Shown piece by piece: positions 1-8,534 of a stretch of DNA of 64,000 bases (positions are counted from its first letter, which is position 1; each line of letters begins with the position of its first letter). A program made the position numbers and the translations under genes. The notes under the pieces were generated by a model. That model did not search any database. It was not told where the DNA came from and saw only the letters and a program-made list of their open reading frames with translations. Source of the DNA: Bacillus sp. NTK071 (GTDB lineage Bacteria > Bacillota > Bacilli > Bacillales > Guptibacillaceae); assembly GCF_017303315.1 (NCBI RefSeq), contig NZ_JAFKOI010000006.1:1-64000 (forward strand), in the 5' to 3' direction.

Positions 1-240
1 CAGACACTGAGAAGCCGGCCAATACACGACTTTAGACGATCGTAAGATCAGTCCATGCAGGAGCATACGCCGGCCTCTGCGTTAGGATGAGACTCAACGC
101 AGGAATGTAGGCACAAGATGCCAGGAGAAATGGGAGGGTGAGTCCACCTAGCAAGCAGAGATCATAGGTGCCCATCATTGTAAAATAGGGAGGCCCTTCC
201 AGTCTCTTGACGCAACGCGTAAGCATCATTCCCTTTATTT
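1..240. ncRNA. Possible structured RNA, 5' end outside window
   Basis: This stretch is more GC-rich than the following 240 bp, lacks a credible reading frame on either strand, and is rich in pairing segments. GCCGGC at 14-19 can pair with 69-74, CTGCGTT at 77-83 with AACGCAG at 96-102, and CACCTA at 145-150 with TAGGTG at 165-170. I do not recognise the family. A large extremophile RNA such as OLE came to mind, but the downstream gene is not the usual OLE partner, so I do not assign it. The strand is unknown. Confidence 0.25.
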
Positions 241-340
241 TGAACAATTTAAAAATAAAGGAATATTAAACTGGACTATACGGTGAGAAACTTTTTTCAA
301 AAAAGAATAAAGTGGTTTAAACCCCTGTCATAATAACTTT

Positions 341-377
341 TTCCGAGGGAGTCGAGCTCCTTCCGCTCCAATCAACT
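341..377. repeat. Fragment of the MITE-like intergenic repeat
   Basis: The segment from TTCCGAGGGAGTCGAG to CCGCTCCAATCAAC matches the right part of the repeat family found fuller at 17098-17245 and 50527-50712, with its centre deleted. It is a decayed copy in the leader region of the sulfite-oxidase-like gene. The rest of 241-478 shows only AT-rich sequence and the ribosome binding site of the next gene. Confidence 0.7.
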
Positions 378-478
378 CCGTAATATTGCTTATTTATACG
401 TTGCCCCTATAAATAAGCATATGTTTATAAAAAAAACTGTCTGGTAAACTATAGTAAAGAAATGAAAAGAGGTGCTGT

Positions 479-1075
479 ATGTATTTTGGTAAAGTAAAGG
501 ATCATAACCATGACCGTCTTCCGCCAAACCAGCAACTTACATCAGGCTGGCCTGTCCTGCATGTAGGAGATGTGCCTTATTACAACAAGGATTTATCGAA
601 TTGGGATTTAAGAATAGGTGGATTGGTTGATCGTCCAACCGTTCTAACATTTGATCAATTGTTAGCCTTACCTGAAACCTCTCAACAAAACGATATTCAC
701 TGTGTAACAGGGTGGTCAAAGTTCGATAATGAATGGCAAGGCATTTCAACCCGTGCGATAGCCGAACATGTTGGAATTCGAAAAGAAGCGAAGTTTGTGA
801 TGCTAGAAGCGGAAGAGGGATGGACGACTAATGTTCCGCTTGATGATTTTCTAGCCGAAACGAGTCTTTTGGCGTACAAGCATAATGGGGAATCGTTAAC
901 ACCTGAGCACGGTTACCCATTACGAATGGTGATTCCACATTTGTATTTCTGGAAAAGCGCTAAATGGGTAAGAGCAATTAAATTTAGATCTGAAGATCAA
1001 CAAGGATTTTGGGAACGGAATGGGTACCATATGTATGGGGATCCTTGGAAAGAACAGCGATTTGCGTGGGATTAA
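479..1075 (+). CDS. Sulfite oxidase-like molybdopterin oxidoreductase (YuiH type)
   Basis: 198 aa. The protein has the oxidoreductase molybdopterin-binding fold of the sulfite oxidase family, with the molybdenum-ligand cysteine at residue 75 in the motif HCVTGWSK and a C-terminal YGDPW segment. There is no signal peptide and no C-terminal dimerisation domain, as in short YuiH/YedY-like bacterial members. The substrate cannot be told from sequence. The ATG follows AGAGGTG at a suitable distance. A bidirectional terminator separates it from the convergent amidase gene. The molybdate transporter genes modAB lie 3 kb away, which fits a molybdenum-using enzyme. Confidence 0.85.
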   Translation: MYFGKVKDHNHDRLPPNQQLTSGWPVLHVGDVPYYNKDLSNWDLRIGGLVDRPTVLTFDQLLALPETSQQNDIHCVTGWSKFDNEWQGISTRAIAEHVGIRKEAKFVMLEAEEGWTTNVPLDDFLAETSLLAYKHNGESLTPEHGYPLRMVIPHLYFWKSAKWVRAIKFRSEDQQGFWERNGYHMYGDPWKEQRFAWD

Positions 1076-1095
1076 TGAGCAGAATATCATAAGAA

Positions 1096-1126
1096 AACGT
1101 TCAGCCTAAAGAGCTGAACGTTTTTG
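1096..1126. terminator. Bidirectional intrinsic terminator
   Basis: Perfect 10-bp stem (1096-1105 with 1113-1122) and 7-base loop, followed by a T-run on + and preceded by A residues. It serves both convergent genes. Confidence 0.85.
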
Positions 1127-1136
1127 GTATGACAGA

Positions 1137-2531
1137 TTAAATTTCGAGATTATCCAAAGTAGATTTAAGTTTTTCTTGTTGTTTCTCTAATCCATCAATA
1201 GCGAACTCTACCATTCTTTCATAGTGCTTTAAAATGAGTTGACCGTATGTTGTTCCTGGAACAGCCCACTTTCCGTTTAATGCTTGCCACGTTGTAGCAG
1301 ATCCTCTTTGAACGAGTGAAAAGCGCGGATCTACTAGTTTGTCACCTACAGGTAATGGTTTAGTTGAAGTGTAGGCGTAGAGATGCTGAAGATGAGCGAT
1401 AACACCTGTTGAAGCATCAGGAAAAGATGCACCAGCAGCGCCTCCTCCAGTCGCCCCTAAACCAGCAAAGTTGTTTTGTTCTGGTTTAACGTCACCTGTG
1501 AATCGGAAAAAGTTCGTTTCATGAATGGCTTGAGCCAAAGCTATATCTCCGCGTATACCGTAACGTTTACTGTGAGAAAGATAGAGTGCCCCAAGGTTTG
1601 GTGCTTTCGAGTTAATTGAACGAATATAAGCATTCATTTGAGCCGCTGTTAAAATTGTAGGTCCTTGAATAGGGTGCCCTTTGTCTGGTTCCGGCTCAGG
1701 CTCAGGCTTAGGGGGTTCTTCAGGTGGTGTGATTTTGTCTATTAGCACAAATGCTTCAAATCCTGCTTTGTTTAACCTTTCAACAAGTGCATCTGCATTT
1801 TCCATTTCCTTAAATGCGCCTGCCTGGACTCGATAAAAGGTTTGATCATTTACGACTGCCGTTACAACAAAAGCGTTGAACCCTTTCTGGATTAGAAGAT
1901 TTAATTGGTCGTCCGCCAATTCCCTTTTACTGAATGATCCTGCAATGACTTTATACAACGAACCTTCTGGTGGAGCGGGTTTAAGTGGTAAATTCATAGC
2001 AGCTGCTGTAGCATCTGCTATGCCATTTGACATGTCCATAATAAATGCAGGACTTGTGAGAAGTTTAAGATCAGAAGCATTATCCACAAACAATACTTCG
2101 ATCAGCATAGCACTCATATTCGTTTCGCGTAGAACATGGAAGTTTGCACGTTTTCTACCGCGATTCAAAATTTGATACTTTTTGAGAACAGAGTTTGCAA
2201 TTCTGTCGTGAATCCTTGCTTGAAGTTGAATTGTTTCACTTGGAATTGTTCCATTGTAGATATAGCTCTCAAATCCACTTCCACCTGAGGCGTTGTGGTG
2301 AATACTAAGGAAGAAATCCGGTTTTAATGCATTCGCAAAGTCAGTTCTTTCCTTCAATTCCATCGTTTTGTCTGAATCTCGAGTAAGAACAACTTTGACA
2401 TCATATTTCGACAGAAGACGATCTCTAACCATACGTGAAATAAGAAAGTTGAAATTTTTTTCCTTATAAGTCTTAAATGTCGCGCCTGGGTCAGATCCGC
2501 CGTGTCCAGGGTCAATGACAATTAATTTCAA
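1137..2531 (-). CDS. N-acetylmuramoyl-L-alanine amidase with SPOR and glucosaminidase domains (CwlC-like)
   Basis: 464 aa. Residues 1-180 form an Amidase_3 zinc domain with the expected ligands and catalytic residue: His10 in DPGHGG, Glu24, His78/His79 in SIHHN, and Glu145 in LIEVLF. Residues about 190-265 form a SPOR peptidoglycan-binding domain. After a Pro/Glu linker, residues 300-430 resemble a mannosyl-glycoprotein endo-beta-N-acetylglucosaminidase. There is no signal peptide. B. subtilis CwlC also lacks one, combines amidase and SPOR domains, and acts in mother-cell lysis, so a similar sporulation role is inferred. The start is TTG behind GGAGGG. It could cut both the peptide and glycan bonds of peptidoglycan. 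Confidence 0.88.
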   Translation of the reverse strand: MKLIVIDPGHGGSDPGATFKTYKEKNFNFLISRMVRDRLLSKYDVKVVLTRDSDKTMELKERTDFANALKPDFFLSIHHNASGGSGFESYIYNGTIPSETIQLQARIHDRIANSVLKKYQILNRGRKRANFHVLRETNMSAMLIEVLFVDNASDLKLLTSPAFIMDMSNGIADATAAAMNLPLKPAPPEGSLYKVIAGSFSKRELADDQLNLLIQKGFNAFVVTAVVNDQTFYRVQAGAFKEMENADALVERLNKAGFEAFVLIDKITPPEEPPKPEPEPEPDKGHPIQGPTILTAAQMNAYIRSINSKAPNLGALYLSHSKRYGIRGDIALAQAIHETNFFRFTGDVKPEQNNFAGLGATGGGAAGASFPDASTGVIAHLQHLYAYTSTKPLPVGDKLVDPRFSLVQRGSATTWQALNGKWAVPGTTYGQLILKHYERMVEFAIDGLEKQQEKLKSTLDNLEI

Positions 2532-2633
2532 TATACTCCCTCCATCTATGTCGGATACTAGTAGTATATTAAAAAAACGAGAATTGGCATGGACAAACTC
2601 AACAATTTGGAGGTTTTTGGTATAAATAGGCTT

Positions 2634-3218
2634 TTAAGGAATGAGTTCATATAGTGGTTTAACAGATGGGTCTTTCGAGATGTGCTCAGGATATATGAAC
2701 CCCCGGCCATCGTCTTGAAAAGATAGCCCCGCTTTCTTGTAACATTCTTGAACAAATTCTGAACAAATATATTTATCATTTCGAATTGATGTAAGATCAT
2801 CGATCACGACGCTTGCGAGGATTTTCACTATTTCTTCAATATCATATGGTTGACCTGTTAAGTCTGCTCCACGCCTAAGCATAGCGTTCAATTTGTTAGG
2901 AACAAGGTCCTTTACAGCTGAATGTCTTGCAAGATAAAGATTACCTTTGTATGGTTTACCAGAATTTCGATAGTCACTGAAGTAATGAGAGAGCGGAACA
3001 ATTCGAACACCATAGCTTTCAACACTTTCTAGAATCATCAATCGATCTACCCATTGGAAAATAAGAGATACATGGCTAAACCGAGACTTAGAAACTTTTT
3101 GGATGATTTTACTGACAGGATAAGAGCCGCTACAAAGAAGGAGATCGCCTGTTTGGATGTCCCCACGAATAGATTGGTAGTTGTGAATGGGTAAACCTGT
3201 AAATCGGTCAGTAGACAT
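2634..3218 (-). CDS. Permuted papain-fold (YiiX/NlpC-P60-like) hydrolase
   Basis: 194 aa, soluble. A conserved His49 in FSHVSLIF, Glu64 in LESVESYG and Cys152 in YICSEFV give the circularly permuted NlpC/P60 arrangement (His before Cys) of YiiX/YebB-like hydrolases. Such enzymes act on amide or lipid substrates; the substrate here is unknown. A strong AAGGAGGT site precedes the ATG. It lies 102 bp upstream of the cell-wall amidase on the same strand, so a cell-envelope role is plausible but only inferred. Confidence 0.75.
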   Translation of the reverse strand: MSTDRFTGLPIHNYQSIRGDIQTGDLLLCSGSYPVSKIIQKVSKSRFSHVSLIFQWVDRLMILESVESYGVRIVPLSHYFSDYRNSGKPYKGNLYLARHSAVKDLVPNKLNAMLRRGADLTGQPYDIEEIVKILASVVIDDLTSIRNDKYICSEFVQECYKKAGLSFQDDGRGFIYPEHISKDPSVKPLYELIP

Positions 3219-3392
3219 TGTTACCTCCTTAAGGTCAGTCTACCTTTCTAGTTAGATATATAACTCTATTATCCTTTTTTGGAATTATAAATAACTAGTA
3301 AAAAGAGAAAATAGGTAAATTAGTTTCAGTTTAAATAAACTGTTGTGCTTTCTGAATGATTGGATCTATAGTAAGAAGTGAGGTGAATCGTA

Positions 3393-4103
3393 ATGGACTT
3401 TTTTGAATTTATTGTTTTACTTGCTTTTCTTATCATGGCTGCAAATGTTATTAAACCTTTTATTGGTTCGACAAGAAAAAGAGCTGCAATCTTTGCGTTT
3501 TTGTGGCTTGCTTTGTACATAGCTGTTTGGGGCATGCCTTCTTTTATGAGTCCTGAACCGGATAAAGTGAATGGTAATGGGAATGAAGCTATATCTGACA
3601 ATCAAAAAAATGAAGATGAAGCACCTGTTGAGATGAAGGAGGAGCAAGCGCGTATTGAGGAAGAAATTGATTTTGATCCAGTCTCAATTGAGCTAATTGT
3701 TAATGCAAAAGAGTTACTAGGATTATCAAGAGAAGAGTTCCTATCCAACTTTCCGCAGAAGATTGATCCTGATGAAAAGGACCCTATGAAAATGACTTTC
3801 GAGAATGGTGAAGTAACTTTTAAGAATAATATTGCCATTTCGATGACCTATTTCCCGGAAGCGCTACACTATCCAGACGACAATAGACTTCTTCTTGCAA
3901 GTCTTGGTTTTGAGGTTGAAGAATTAAGGAAAGGTTCTAATCCATTCGAAAAACCAGTTACTATTTATTTAATTGATGGCTTTTCTGATGTCACGATCTA
4001 TGGAGAAGATAGCGGAGAGAATCAAATAATCGATAAAATATATTTAAAGAAAGAATATTATCCGCCTTCCAACCAATCAGATGATGAAGAAACGGAAGAA
4101 TAG
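3393..4103 (+). CDS. Unrecognised membrane-anchored protein, two N-terminal TM helices
   Basis: 236 aa. Residues 4-20 and 30-50 are hydrophobic segments separated by a short basic loop (STRKRAA), giving a hairpin anchor. A low-complexity acidic/Asn linker (about 55-95) leads to a soluble, probably extracytoplasmic domain of about 130 residues that ends in an acidic tail. I recognise no catalytic motif or family. GAGGTGA precedes the ATG. It stands alone between divergent and convergent neighbours and ends in a shared terminator. Confidence 0.75.
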   Translation: MDFFEFIVLLAFLIMAANVIKPFIGSTRKRAAIFAFLWLALYIAVWGMPSFMSPEPDKVNGNGNEAISDNQKNEDEAPVEMKEEQARIEEEIDFDPVSIELIVNAKELLGLSREEFLSNFPQKIDPDEKDPMKMTFENGEVTFKNNIAISMTYFPEALHYPDDNRLLLASLGFEVEELRKGSNPFEKPVTIYLIDGFSDVTIYGEDSGENQIIDKIYLKKEYYPPSNQSDDEETEE

Positions 4104-4129
4104 AAAACTCGCATAATATGCGAGTTTTT
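4104..4129. terminator. Bidirectional intrinsic terminator
   Basis: AAAACTCGCAT/ATGCGAGTTTT stem immediately after the stop codon, with A and T runs on both sides. It lies between the convergent membrane-protein gene and modB. Confidence 0.85.
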
Positions 4130-4789
4130 TCATGTTCTAACGGCAATGCGGTAAGAAAGGAGAAGCATAATTGTAGATATTAGGGTTGTGACCACTACCC
4201 ATGACCAGGCGAGCGTCATTTGACCAGAGTCAATTGCAACATAAATGGCTGTGGGCATGGTTTGTGTTTTGCCAGGAAGGTTTCCAGCGAACATTAACGT
4301 CGCCCCGAATTCTCCAAGTGCCCTGGCGAAACTTAAGATGACACCAGATAGTAACGCGTTAGAAGCTAGCGGAATCGAAACCTTTTGAAGCACCATCCAC
4401 CTTCCTGCACCATCGACACGGGCTGCATCTTCAATATCCCGATCTACCGATTCGAACCCGACCTTTGCTGATTGGTACATAAGTGGAAAGGCAACGACGC
4501 TAGCGGCTATAACGCCAGCCTGCCATGTAAACACAAGGGGGTGGTGGAAGATCGCTTCAATCCATTGTCCGATTGGGCTCGAGGCTCCGAAAAGGACAAG
4601 AAGAATGAAACCAACTACGGAAGGAGGGAGCACGAGCGGGAGCATAATAATTGTATCAATAATGCTTTTTCCTCTAAAAGTTCTCCCAGCCATCAATCTG
4701 CTGACGGAGATCCCAAGTACTGTCACAATAACACTTGCTACAAGTGAGATTTTCAGTGATATCCAGATGGGATCAAGAAAGTTAACCAT
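4130..4789 (-). CDS. modB: Molybdate ABC transporter permease ModB
   Basis: 219 aa, with about five hydrophobic helices. The cytoplasmic EAA loop (EDAARVDGAGRW, about 120-131), which couples the permease to the ATPase, is intact, and the segment FARALGEFGATLMFAGN is typical of ModB. It starts 6 bp after modA, so the two are co-transcribed and probably translationally coupled. No modC ATPase follows; B. subtilis yvgLM has the same gap, so the ATPase must be supplied from elsewhere. Confidence 0.92.
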   Translation of the reverse strand: MVNFLDPIWISLKISLVASVIVTVLGISVSRLMAGRTFRGKSIIDTIIMLPLVLPPSVVGFILLVLFGASSPIGQWIEAIFHHPLVFTWQAGVIAASVVAFPLMYQSAKVGFESVDRDIEDAARVDGAGRWMVLQKVSIPLASNALLSGVILSFARALGEFGATLMFAGNLPGKTQTMPTAIYVAIDSGQMTLAWSWVVVTTLISTIMLLLSYRIAVRT

Positions 4790-4795
4790 CGGTTC

Positions 4796-5548
4796 TCACT
4801 TCTTTCCTTGAAATCCATATTTCTTAAATATAGTCATAGCCTCTTGGCTTTGTAGGAAAGCGAAGAAGGTTTGGGTTTCTTTACGCGCATCCCCTACAAC
4901 ACCTGCCGGGTAAGTAATTGGTGAGTAAGTGCCAAGAGGAGCTTCTGCCACAAGACTTACATTGTTAGATGTTAAGTAATCCGTCTTATACACGATACCA
5001 GCATCAGCATTGCCTGTTTCAACATAAGTAAGCACCTGTCGAACATCTTTCCCGAAAATGAGTTGATCATGTAGCTTGTCCAGCATTTGCAATGATTCCA
5101 ATGCTTCTTTCGCATAAGCGCCAGCTGGGACGGTTTCAGGTGTGCCAATTGCAATTCGGTCTATGCTGTCTGACAGTAAGTCATCCCATCCTGTCAGCGA
5201 TGTTCCTTCATTTGTTATAAGAACAAGCTTATTGCTTAATAAATTCGTATGTAGTTCTGGATCAATCAAATCATCTTTTATTAACTCTGTAAAATGATCC
5301 TCTGACGCTGATAGGAAGACATCGATTGGAGCACCCTGCTTGATTTGGTTGGCAAGAACACCAGAAGAAGCAAGATTAAGGTTAACATCTGTATCAGGGT
5401 GATCTTCTTCGTATTTTGCACTCAGTTCCTCCATAGCATCACTCAAGCTTGAAGCTGCAGCAATCGTTAGAGTTGATTGTTCTGCTTCATTTGTCCCGCA
5501 ACCCGAAATAACGAAAAGGAGAAGAAAGAGTGTTAATAAATGCTTCAT
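4796..5548 (-). CDS. modA: Molybdate-binding lipoprotein ModA
   Basis: 250 aa with the start at the ATG that opens a lipoprotein signal peptide; the lipobox ISGC places the lipidated cysteine near residue 17. The mature part shows ModA signatures: AAASSL (the oxyanion-binding region), ASSGVLANQIKQGAP, DVFLSA, and DAGIVYKTD. It captures molybdate or tungstate outside the membrane and delivers it to ModB. An upstream in-frame extension exists but lacks a ribosome binding site and would bury the signal peptide. Confidence 0.93.
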   Translation of the reverse strand: MKHLLTLFLLLFVISGCGTNEAEQSTLTIAAASSLSDAMEELSAKYEEDHPDTDVNLNLASSGVLANQIKQGAPIDVFLSASEDHFTELIKDDLIDPELHTNLLSNKLVLITNEGTSLTGWDDLLSDSIDRIAIGTPETVPAGAYAKEALESLQMLDKLHDQLIFGKDVRQVLTYVETGNADAGIVYKTDYLTSNNVSLVAEAPLGTYSPITYPAGVVGDARKETQTFFAFLQSQEAMTIFKKYGFQGKK

Positions 5549-5622
5549 ATGTAAGGTCCTTTCATAATCTAATCTTTCATCTATTATAACGGAGAATGAG
5601 ATTTTTGCACGGAATGAATGCC

Positions 5623-5668
5623 TAAAAAAGGGTTCATTTCCCAAACTATGTGTTGGAAACGAACCCTT
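5623..5668 (-). terminator. Long hairpin with T-run upstream of modA
   Basis: AAGGGTTC (5628-5635) pairs with GAACCCTT (5661-5668), with a second inner stem TTTCC/GGAAA. Read on the minus strand it ends in a T-run. It lies 75-120 bp before modA and 205 bp after the PAP2-like gene, so it may end the upstream transcript or act as an attenuator for modAB. Confidence 0.7.
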
Positions 5669-5728
5669 CTATTATGATAGTTCTTCATTCTAATATTAGC
5701 GTCTTTTTTAAAGGGTAATTTCTCAAAA

Positions 5729-5857
5729 ATTGTTGCTTGTAAAAGAATTTTTGTATAAAGAATCAAACTTGGCTGATTGGAGTGTAAGGATGCTCAGCGC
5801 CCGCCCCGCGGAAAGCGAGCATCCTGGAGCGGAAATCCCTCACTCTTATAGCAACAA
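5729..5857. repeat. MITE-like intergenic repeat, copy A (short form)
   Basis: About 128 bp bounded by ATTGTTGC at 5729-5736 and GCAACAA at 5851-5857 as short terminal inverted repeats. Inside, GGATGCTC (5788-5795) pairs with GAGCATCC (5817-5824). The flanks match copy D at 50527-50712 in inverted orientation. It fills most of the gap between modA and the PAP2-like gene. Confidence 0.75.
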
Positions 5858-5872
5858 AGTATACGAAAAAAG

Positions 5873-6757
5873 CTACTTATAAAATAACTTTGGCTTTGAA
5901 AGAAGCGCATTGTTTTTGCAAATTGGGTGCTCGATCTTTGAACTACATTTGTTTTCAAACTTATGGTCAATTACCTGCTTATAAGGGGGAGGAGTTAATT
6001 TTACATGGCGATCTTCACGATAAGGTGTGTCAATCATTTGGCCACGGCTATTTTCTTCTCTGCTTATTTCGGATACGACGATCGAACCAATTTGTTTTCC
6101 AAGTCGAAGTCCTTCTGAGTTATCAATCGGGAAATGAACGCCTGCGTAAAGTCTAGAGTCGGCGCATTCTTCGGCAAGTTCAAATAGACGTTTTCTCTCT
6201 GTTGGAAAGAAGTAAGATAAGATTTCTGCTGTAACTCCTGCTACGGTTGCATGTCCTGAAGGATACGTTGGATGTCTGGGGGTACAGACAATCGTAGCGA
6301 GTTCTTGATCAAGCTGGTTTGGCCTTGCGACATTCCATCTGTATTTTAAGTACCAGGCAGTTGTGAAAGCATCGTTCATTCCTGCTGATACGCACGCGAT
6401 AATTCGAGCTGCTCGAGCGGCTGTTACACCGTAGTTATCAATTAACTTATCAATGATCGGGGTCCATTGTTTGCTAGCTACTCCTGTTCCCCAATACTCT
6501 GCTAACGTCACTTCATGGGGAGTAACGTGATCTAACGTTTCTTTTACTTCCTCTAGTTCTGCATCCCAATCAATTGTTGAAGGATGCTTGATTGCCAAGC
6601 GTATCGGCCTTCCATTAAGCGTCTCAAAGCGTCCGAGTGGCTTGTTTCGGATGTAATAATCCGGCCACGATCCTGCATAAGGTTCTTCTGGATTATGAGG
6701 GGGAGTGCTTTCGCCAGCGTAAGGAAGCTCTGACCACTTTTCATAACTATCTGCCAT
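5873..6757 (-). CDS. Vanadium haloperoxidase-like PAP2 family protein
   Basis: 294 aa, soluble, without signal peptide or membrane helices. The three phosphate/vanadate-binding motifs of the PAP2/haloperoxidase fold are present in order: KYRWNVARPNQ, YPSGHAT and SRLYAGVHFPID. The last histidine is the presumed nucleophile or vanadate ligand. Whether it is an acid phosphatase or a vanadium haloperoxidase cannot be decided here. The C-terminal 60 residues are basic and not family-specific. AAGGAGGAATAAGCG precedes the ATG. Confidence 0.85.
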   Translation of the reverse strand: MADSYEKWSELPYAGESTPPHNPEEPYAGSWPDYYIRNKPLGRFETLNGRPIRLAIKHPSTIDWDAELEEVKETLDHVTPHEVTLAEYWGTGVASKQWTPIIDKLIDNYGVTAARAARIIACVSAGMNDAFTTAWYLKYRWNVARPNQLDQELATIVCTPRHPTYPSGHATVAGVTAEILSYFFPTERKRLFELAEECADSRLYAGVHFPIDNSEGLRLGKQIGSIVVSEISREENSRGQMIDTPYREDRHVKLTPPPYKQVIDHKFENKCSSKIEHPICKNNALLSKPKLFYK

Positions 6758-6846
6758 CGCTTATTCCTCCTTGAATCACTACTTCCTATAGTAAATGCGA
6801 CCTAGTGGGAAGAGGTGCGAAAATTGGAGGGCCAACAAATAATGAA

Positions 6847-7488
6847 TTAGCGTGCTAAACCATTGCGAATGGCATACACAGCAGCCTGTGTGCGATCTTG
6901 TACCTCAAGCTTACTTAAAATATGGCTAACATGGGTTTTAACCGTCTTTAAACCAATATATAATTCTTCCGCAATCTGGTTATTCGTCTTGCCCTGACCA
7001 ATTAGGAGAAGGACTTCTTTTTCTCTTTTCGTTAACTCATCATGTAGCTGGGATTTATGTTTCGTACGAAATTGATTCATCATTCGCTGAGCCACTTTTT
7101 GTTCGATCACGCTTTCTTCTAGAACTGCTTTACGTATAGTGGAGATGATTTCGTCTGCTGAAGCTGTTTTAAGAAGGTAGCTGAAAGCGCCAGCTTCAAT
7201 TGCTGGGAAAACCTGTTCATCATCATAAAAGCTCGTAATGATGATGATTTTGATTGAGGGGTAGTGTGCCATGATCTCTCGTGTTGCTTCAATTCCGGTC
7301 ATCTCTGGCATAATCAAGTCCATTAAAATCACGTCAGGTTTCATTTCCTTAGCGATTGAAACAGCTTCCCTCCCATTACTTGCTTCACCAACGATACGAA
7401 AATCAGGCTCTGTTAATAAATAGGCTTTCAAGCCCTTTCTTACCATATCGTGGTCATCTACGATCATTAAATTAACGTTATTGGTCAT
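6847..7488 (-). CDS. liaR: Response regulator LiaR (VraR/NarL family)
   Basis: 213 aa. The N-terminal receiver has acidic pocket Asp11/Asp12, phospho-acceptor Asp57 in ILMDLIMP and a conserved Lys. Residues 145-210 are a LuxR-type helix-turn-helix (LTKREKEVLLLI...KTVKTHVSHIL). In the Lia system it activates cell-envelope-stress genes when phosphorylated by LiaS. It overlaps liaS by 11 bp and is the last gene of liaFSR. Confidence 0.93.
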   Translation of the reverse strand: MTNNVNLMIVDDHDMVRKGLKAYLLTEPDFRIVGEASNGREAVSIAKEMKPDVILMDLIMPEMTGIEATREIMAHYPSIKIIIITSFYDDEQVFPAIEAGAFSYLLKTASADEIISTIRKAVLEESVIEQKVAQRMMNQFRTKHKSQLHDELTKREKEVLLLIGQGKTNNQIAEELYIGLKTVKTHVSHILSKLEVQDRTQAAVYAIRNGLAR

Positions 7489-8518
7489 GTTTTGAATCCT
7501 CCATTGGAACGCGAACTTCCACTAGCGTTCCTTCCTCTATTCGTGATACTATGCTAAGCTGACTTCCTATTTCATCACAGCGTTCTTGCATGGAGCCAAG
7601 GCCATATGCACCTTTTCGATCGTGCTCCATCGTAAAGCCTGTACCATTATCTTTAATTTGCAGAAGCAATTGATTGTTTTTCAGTTTGCATGTGATGTGA
7701 ATATCAGAGGCATCAGCATGCCTTAGTGCATTCCCAAGGCTTTCCTGAACAATACGAAATAAATTATCTTCAATTCCTTTCGACAACTCAGGAAGTTGAT
7801 CTAATAAAAGGTGGAAGTCTACACCTGACTTCTTTTGTAACTCCTGAATGAGCTTCTCAATTCCATCGCCTAATGTATCATCTGAAAGGTGTACGGGTCT
7901 TAAGTGGAGAAGAAGCGCTCGCATTTCGACTTGAGCCTTACTTGCTAGATCAGCAACATCAATCATCTGCGTTTTAGCTGTTTCCATATCTCTATCCATT
8001 ACCTTAAGGGCAGCAGAGGACATCATGTTTAACGCAAAAAGCTGCTGACTTACCGCATCATGGAGGTCACGTGCGAGCCTTTGGCGTTCTTCAATAATCG
8101 CTGCTCCTCTAGCTTGATCGGCTAAATCAGCCTTTTGGTTGGCGAGATTTTGTAAGGATGTCACTTGCTTTTGAAGTTTTTCAGCAAGTTCATTTAATTC
8201 TTCACTAATCGTTCCAATTTCGTCTTTTTCCGCCATCTCAACTCGCTCTGAGAACTTTCCCTTTGATAGACTTTTAATGTGCATTGATAGATCTTCAAGT
8301 CGATCTTTAACTGAACTTGTATTTTTATAACTGAAGTAGCTTCCCACAATAAGAACAATAATCATAGTAACGATTGGGAACACTAGACTAAGCACAAGCT
8401 CAGAAATGGGAGAGAATAGTAGCCAGATTTGGACAAATAAGAAAAAGATAAGGCCCGCAAATAACGATATATAAAGAGTGGATTTAAAGAACGTCCACCT
8501 TAATGTTAAGCTTTTCAA
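7478..8518 (-). CDS. liaS: Sensor histidine kinase LiaS (VraS family)
   Basis: 346 aa. Two membrane helices (about 15-35 and 40-62) enclose a very short outside loop, which marks it as an intramembrane-sensing kinase. A HAMP-like linker, the HisKA_3 motif LARDLHDAVSQQL with phospho-acceptor His153, and an HATPase domain with N, G1 (DNGTGF) and G2 (GLGSMQER) boxes follow. The start is TTG behind AAGGAGG. It senses cell-wall antibiotic stress under the control of LiaF. Confidence 0.93.
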   Translation of the reverse strand: MKSLTLRWTFFKSTLYISLFAGLIFFLFVQIWLLFSPISELVLSLVFPIVTMIIVLIVGSYFSYKNTSSVKDRLEDLSMHIKSLSKGKFSERVEMAEKDEIGTISEELNELAEKLQKQVTSLQNLANQKADLADQARGAAIIEERQRLARDLHDAVSQQLFALNMMSSAALKVMDRDMETAKTQMIDVADLASKAQVEMRALLLHLRPVHLSDDTLGDGIEKLIQELQKKSGVDFHLLLDQLPELSKGIEDNLFRIVQESLGNALRHADASDIHITCKLKNNQLLLQIKDNGTGFTMEHDRKGAYGLGSMQERCDEIGSQLSIVSRIEEGTLVEVRVPMEDSKHDQ

Positions 8519-8534
8519 ACGTCTGAATCCTCCT

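Noticed and set aside
32-247. 71-codon minus-strand frame at the window start
   Set aside because: No ribosome binding site, TTG start, and it lies on a palindrome-rich GC-rich region better explained as structured RNA.
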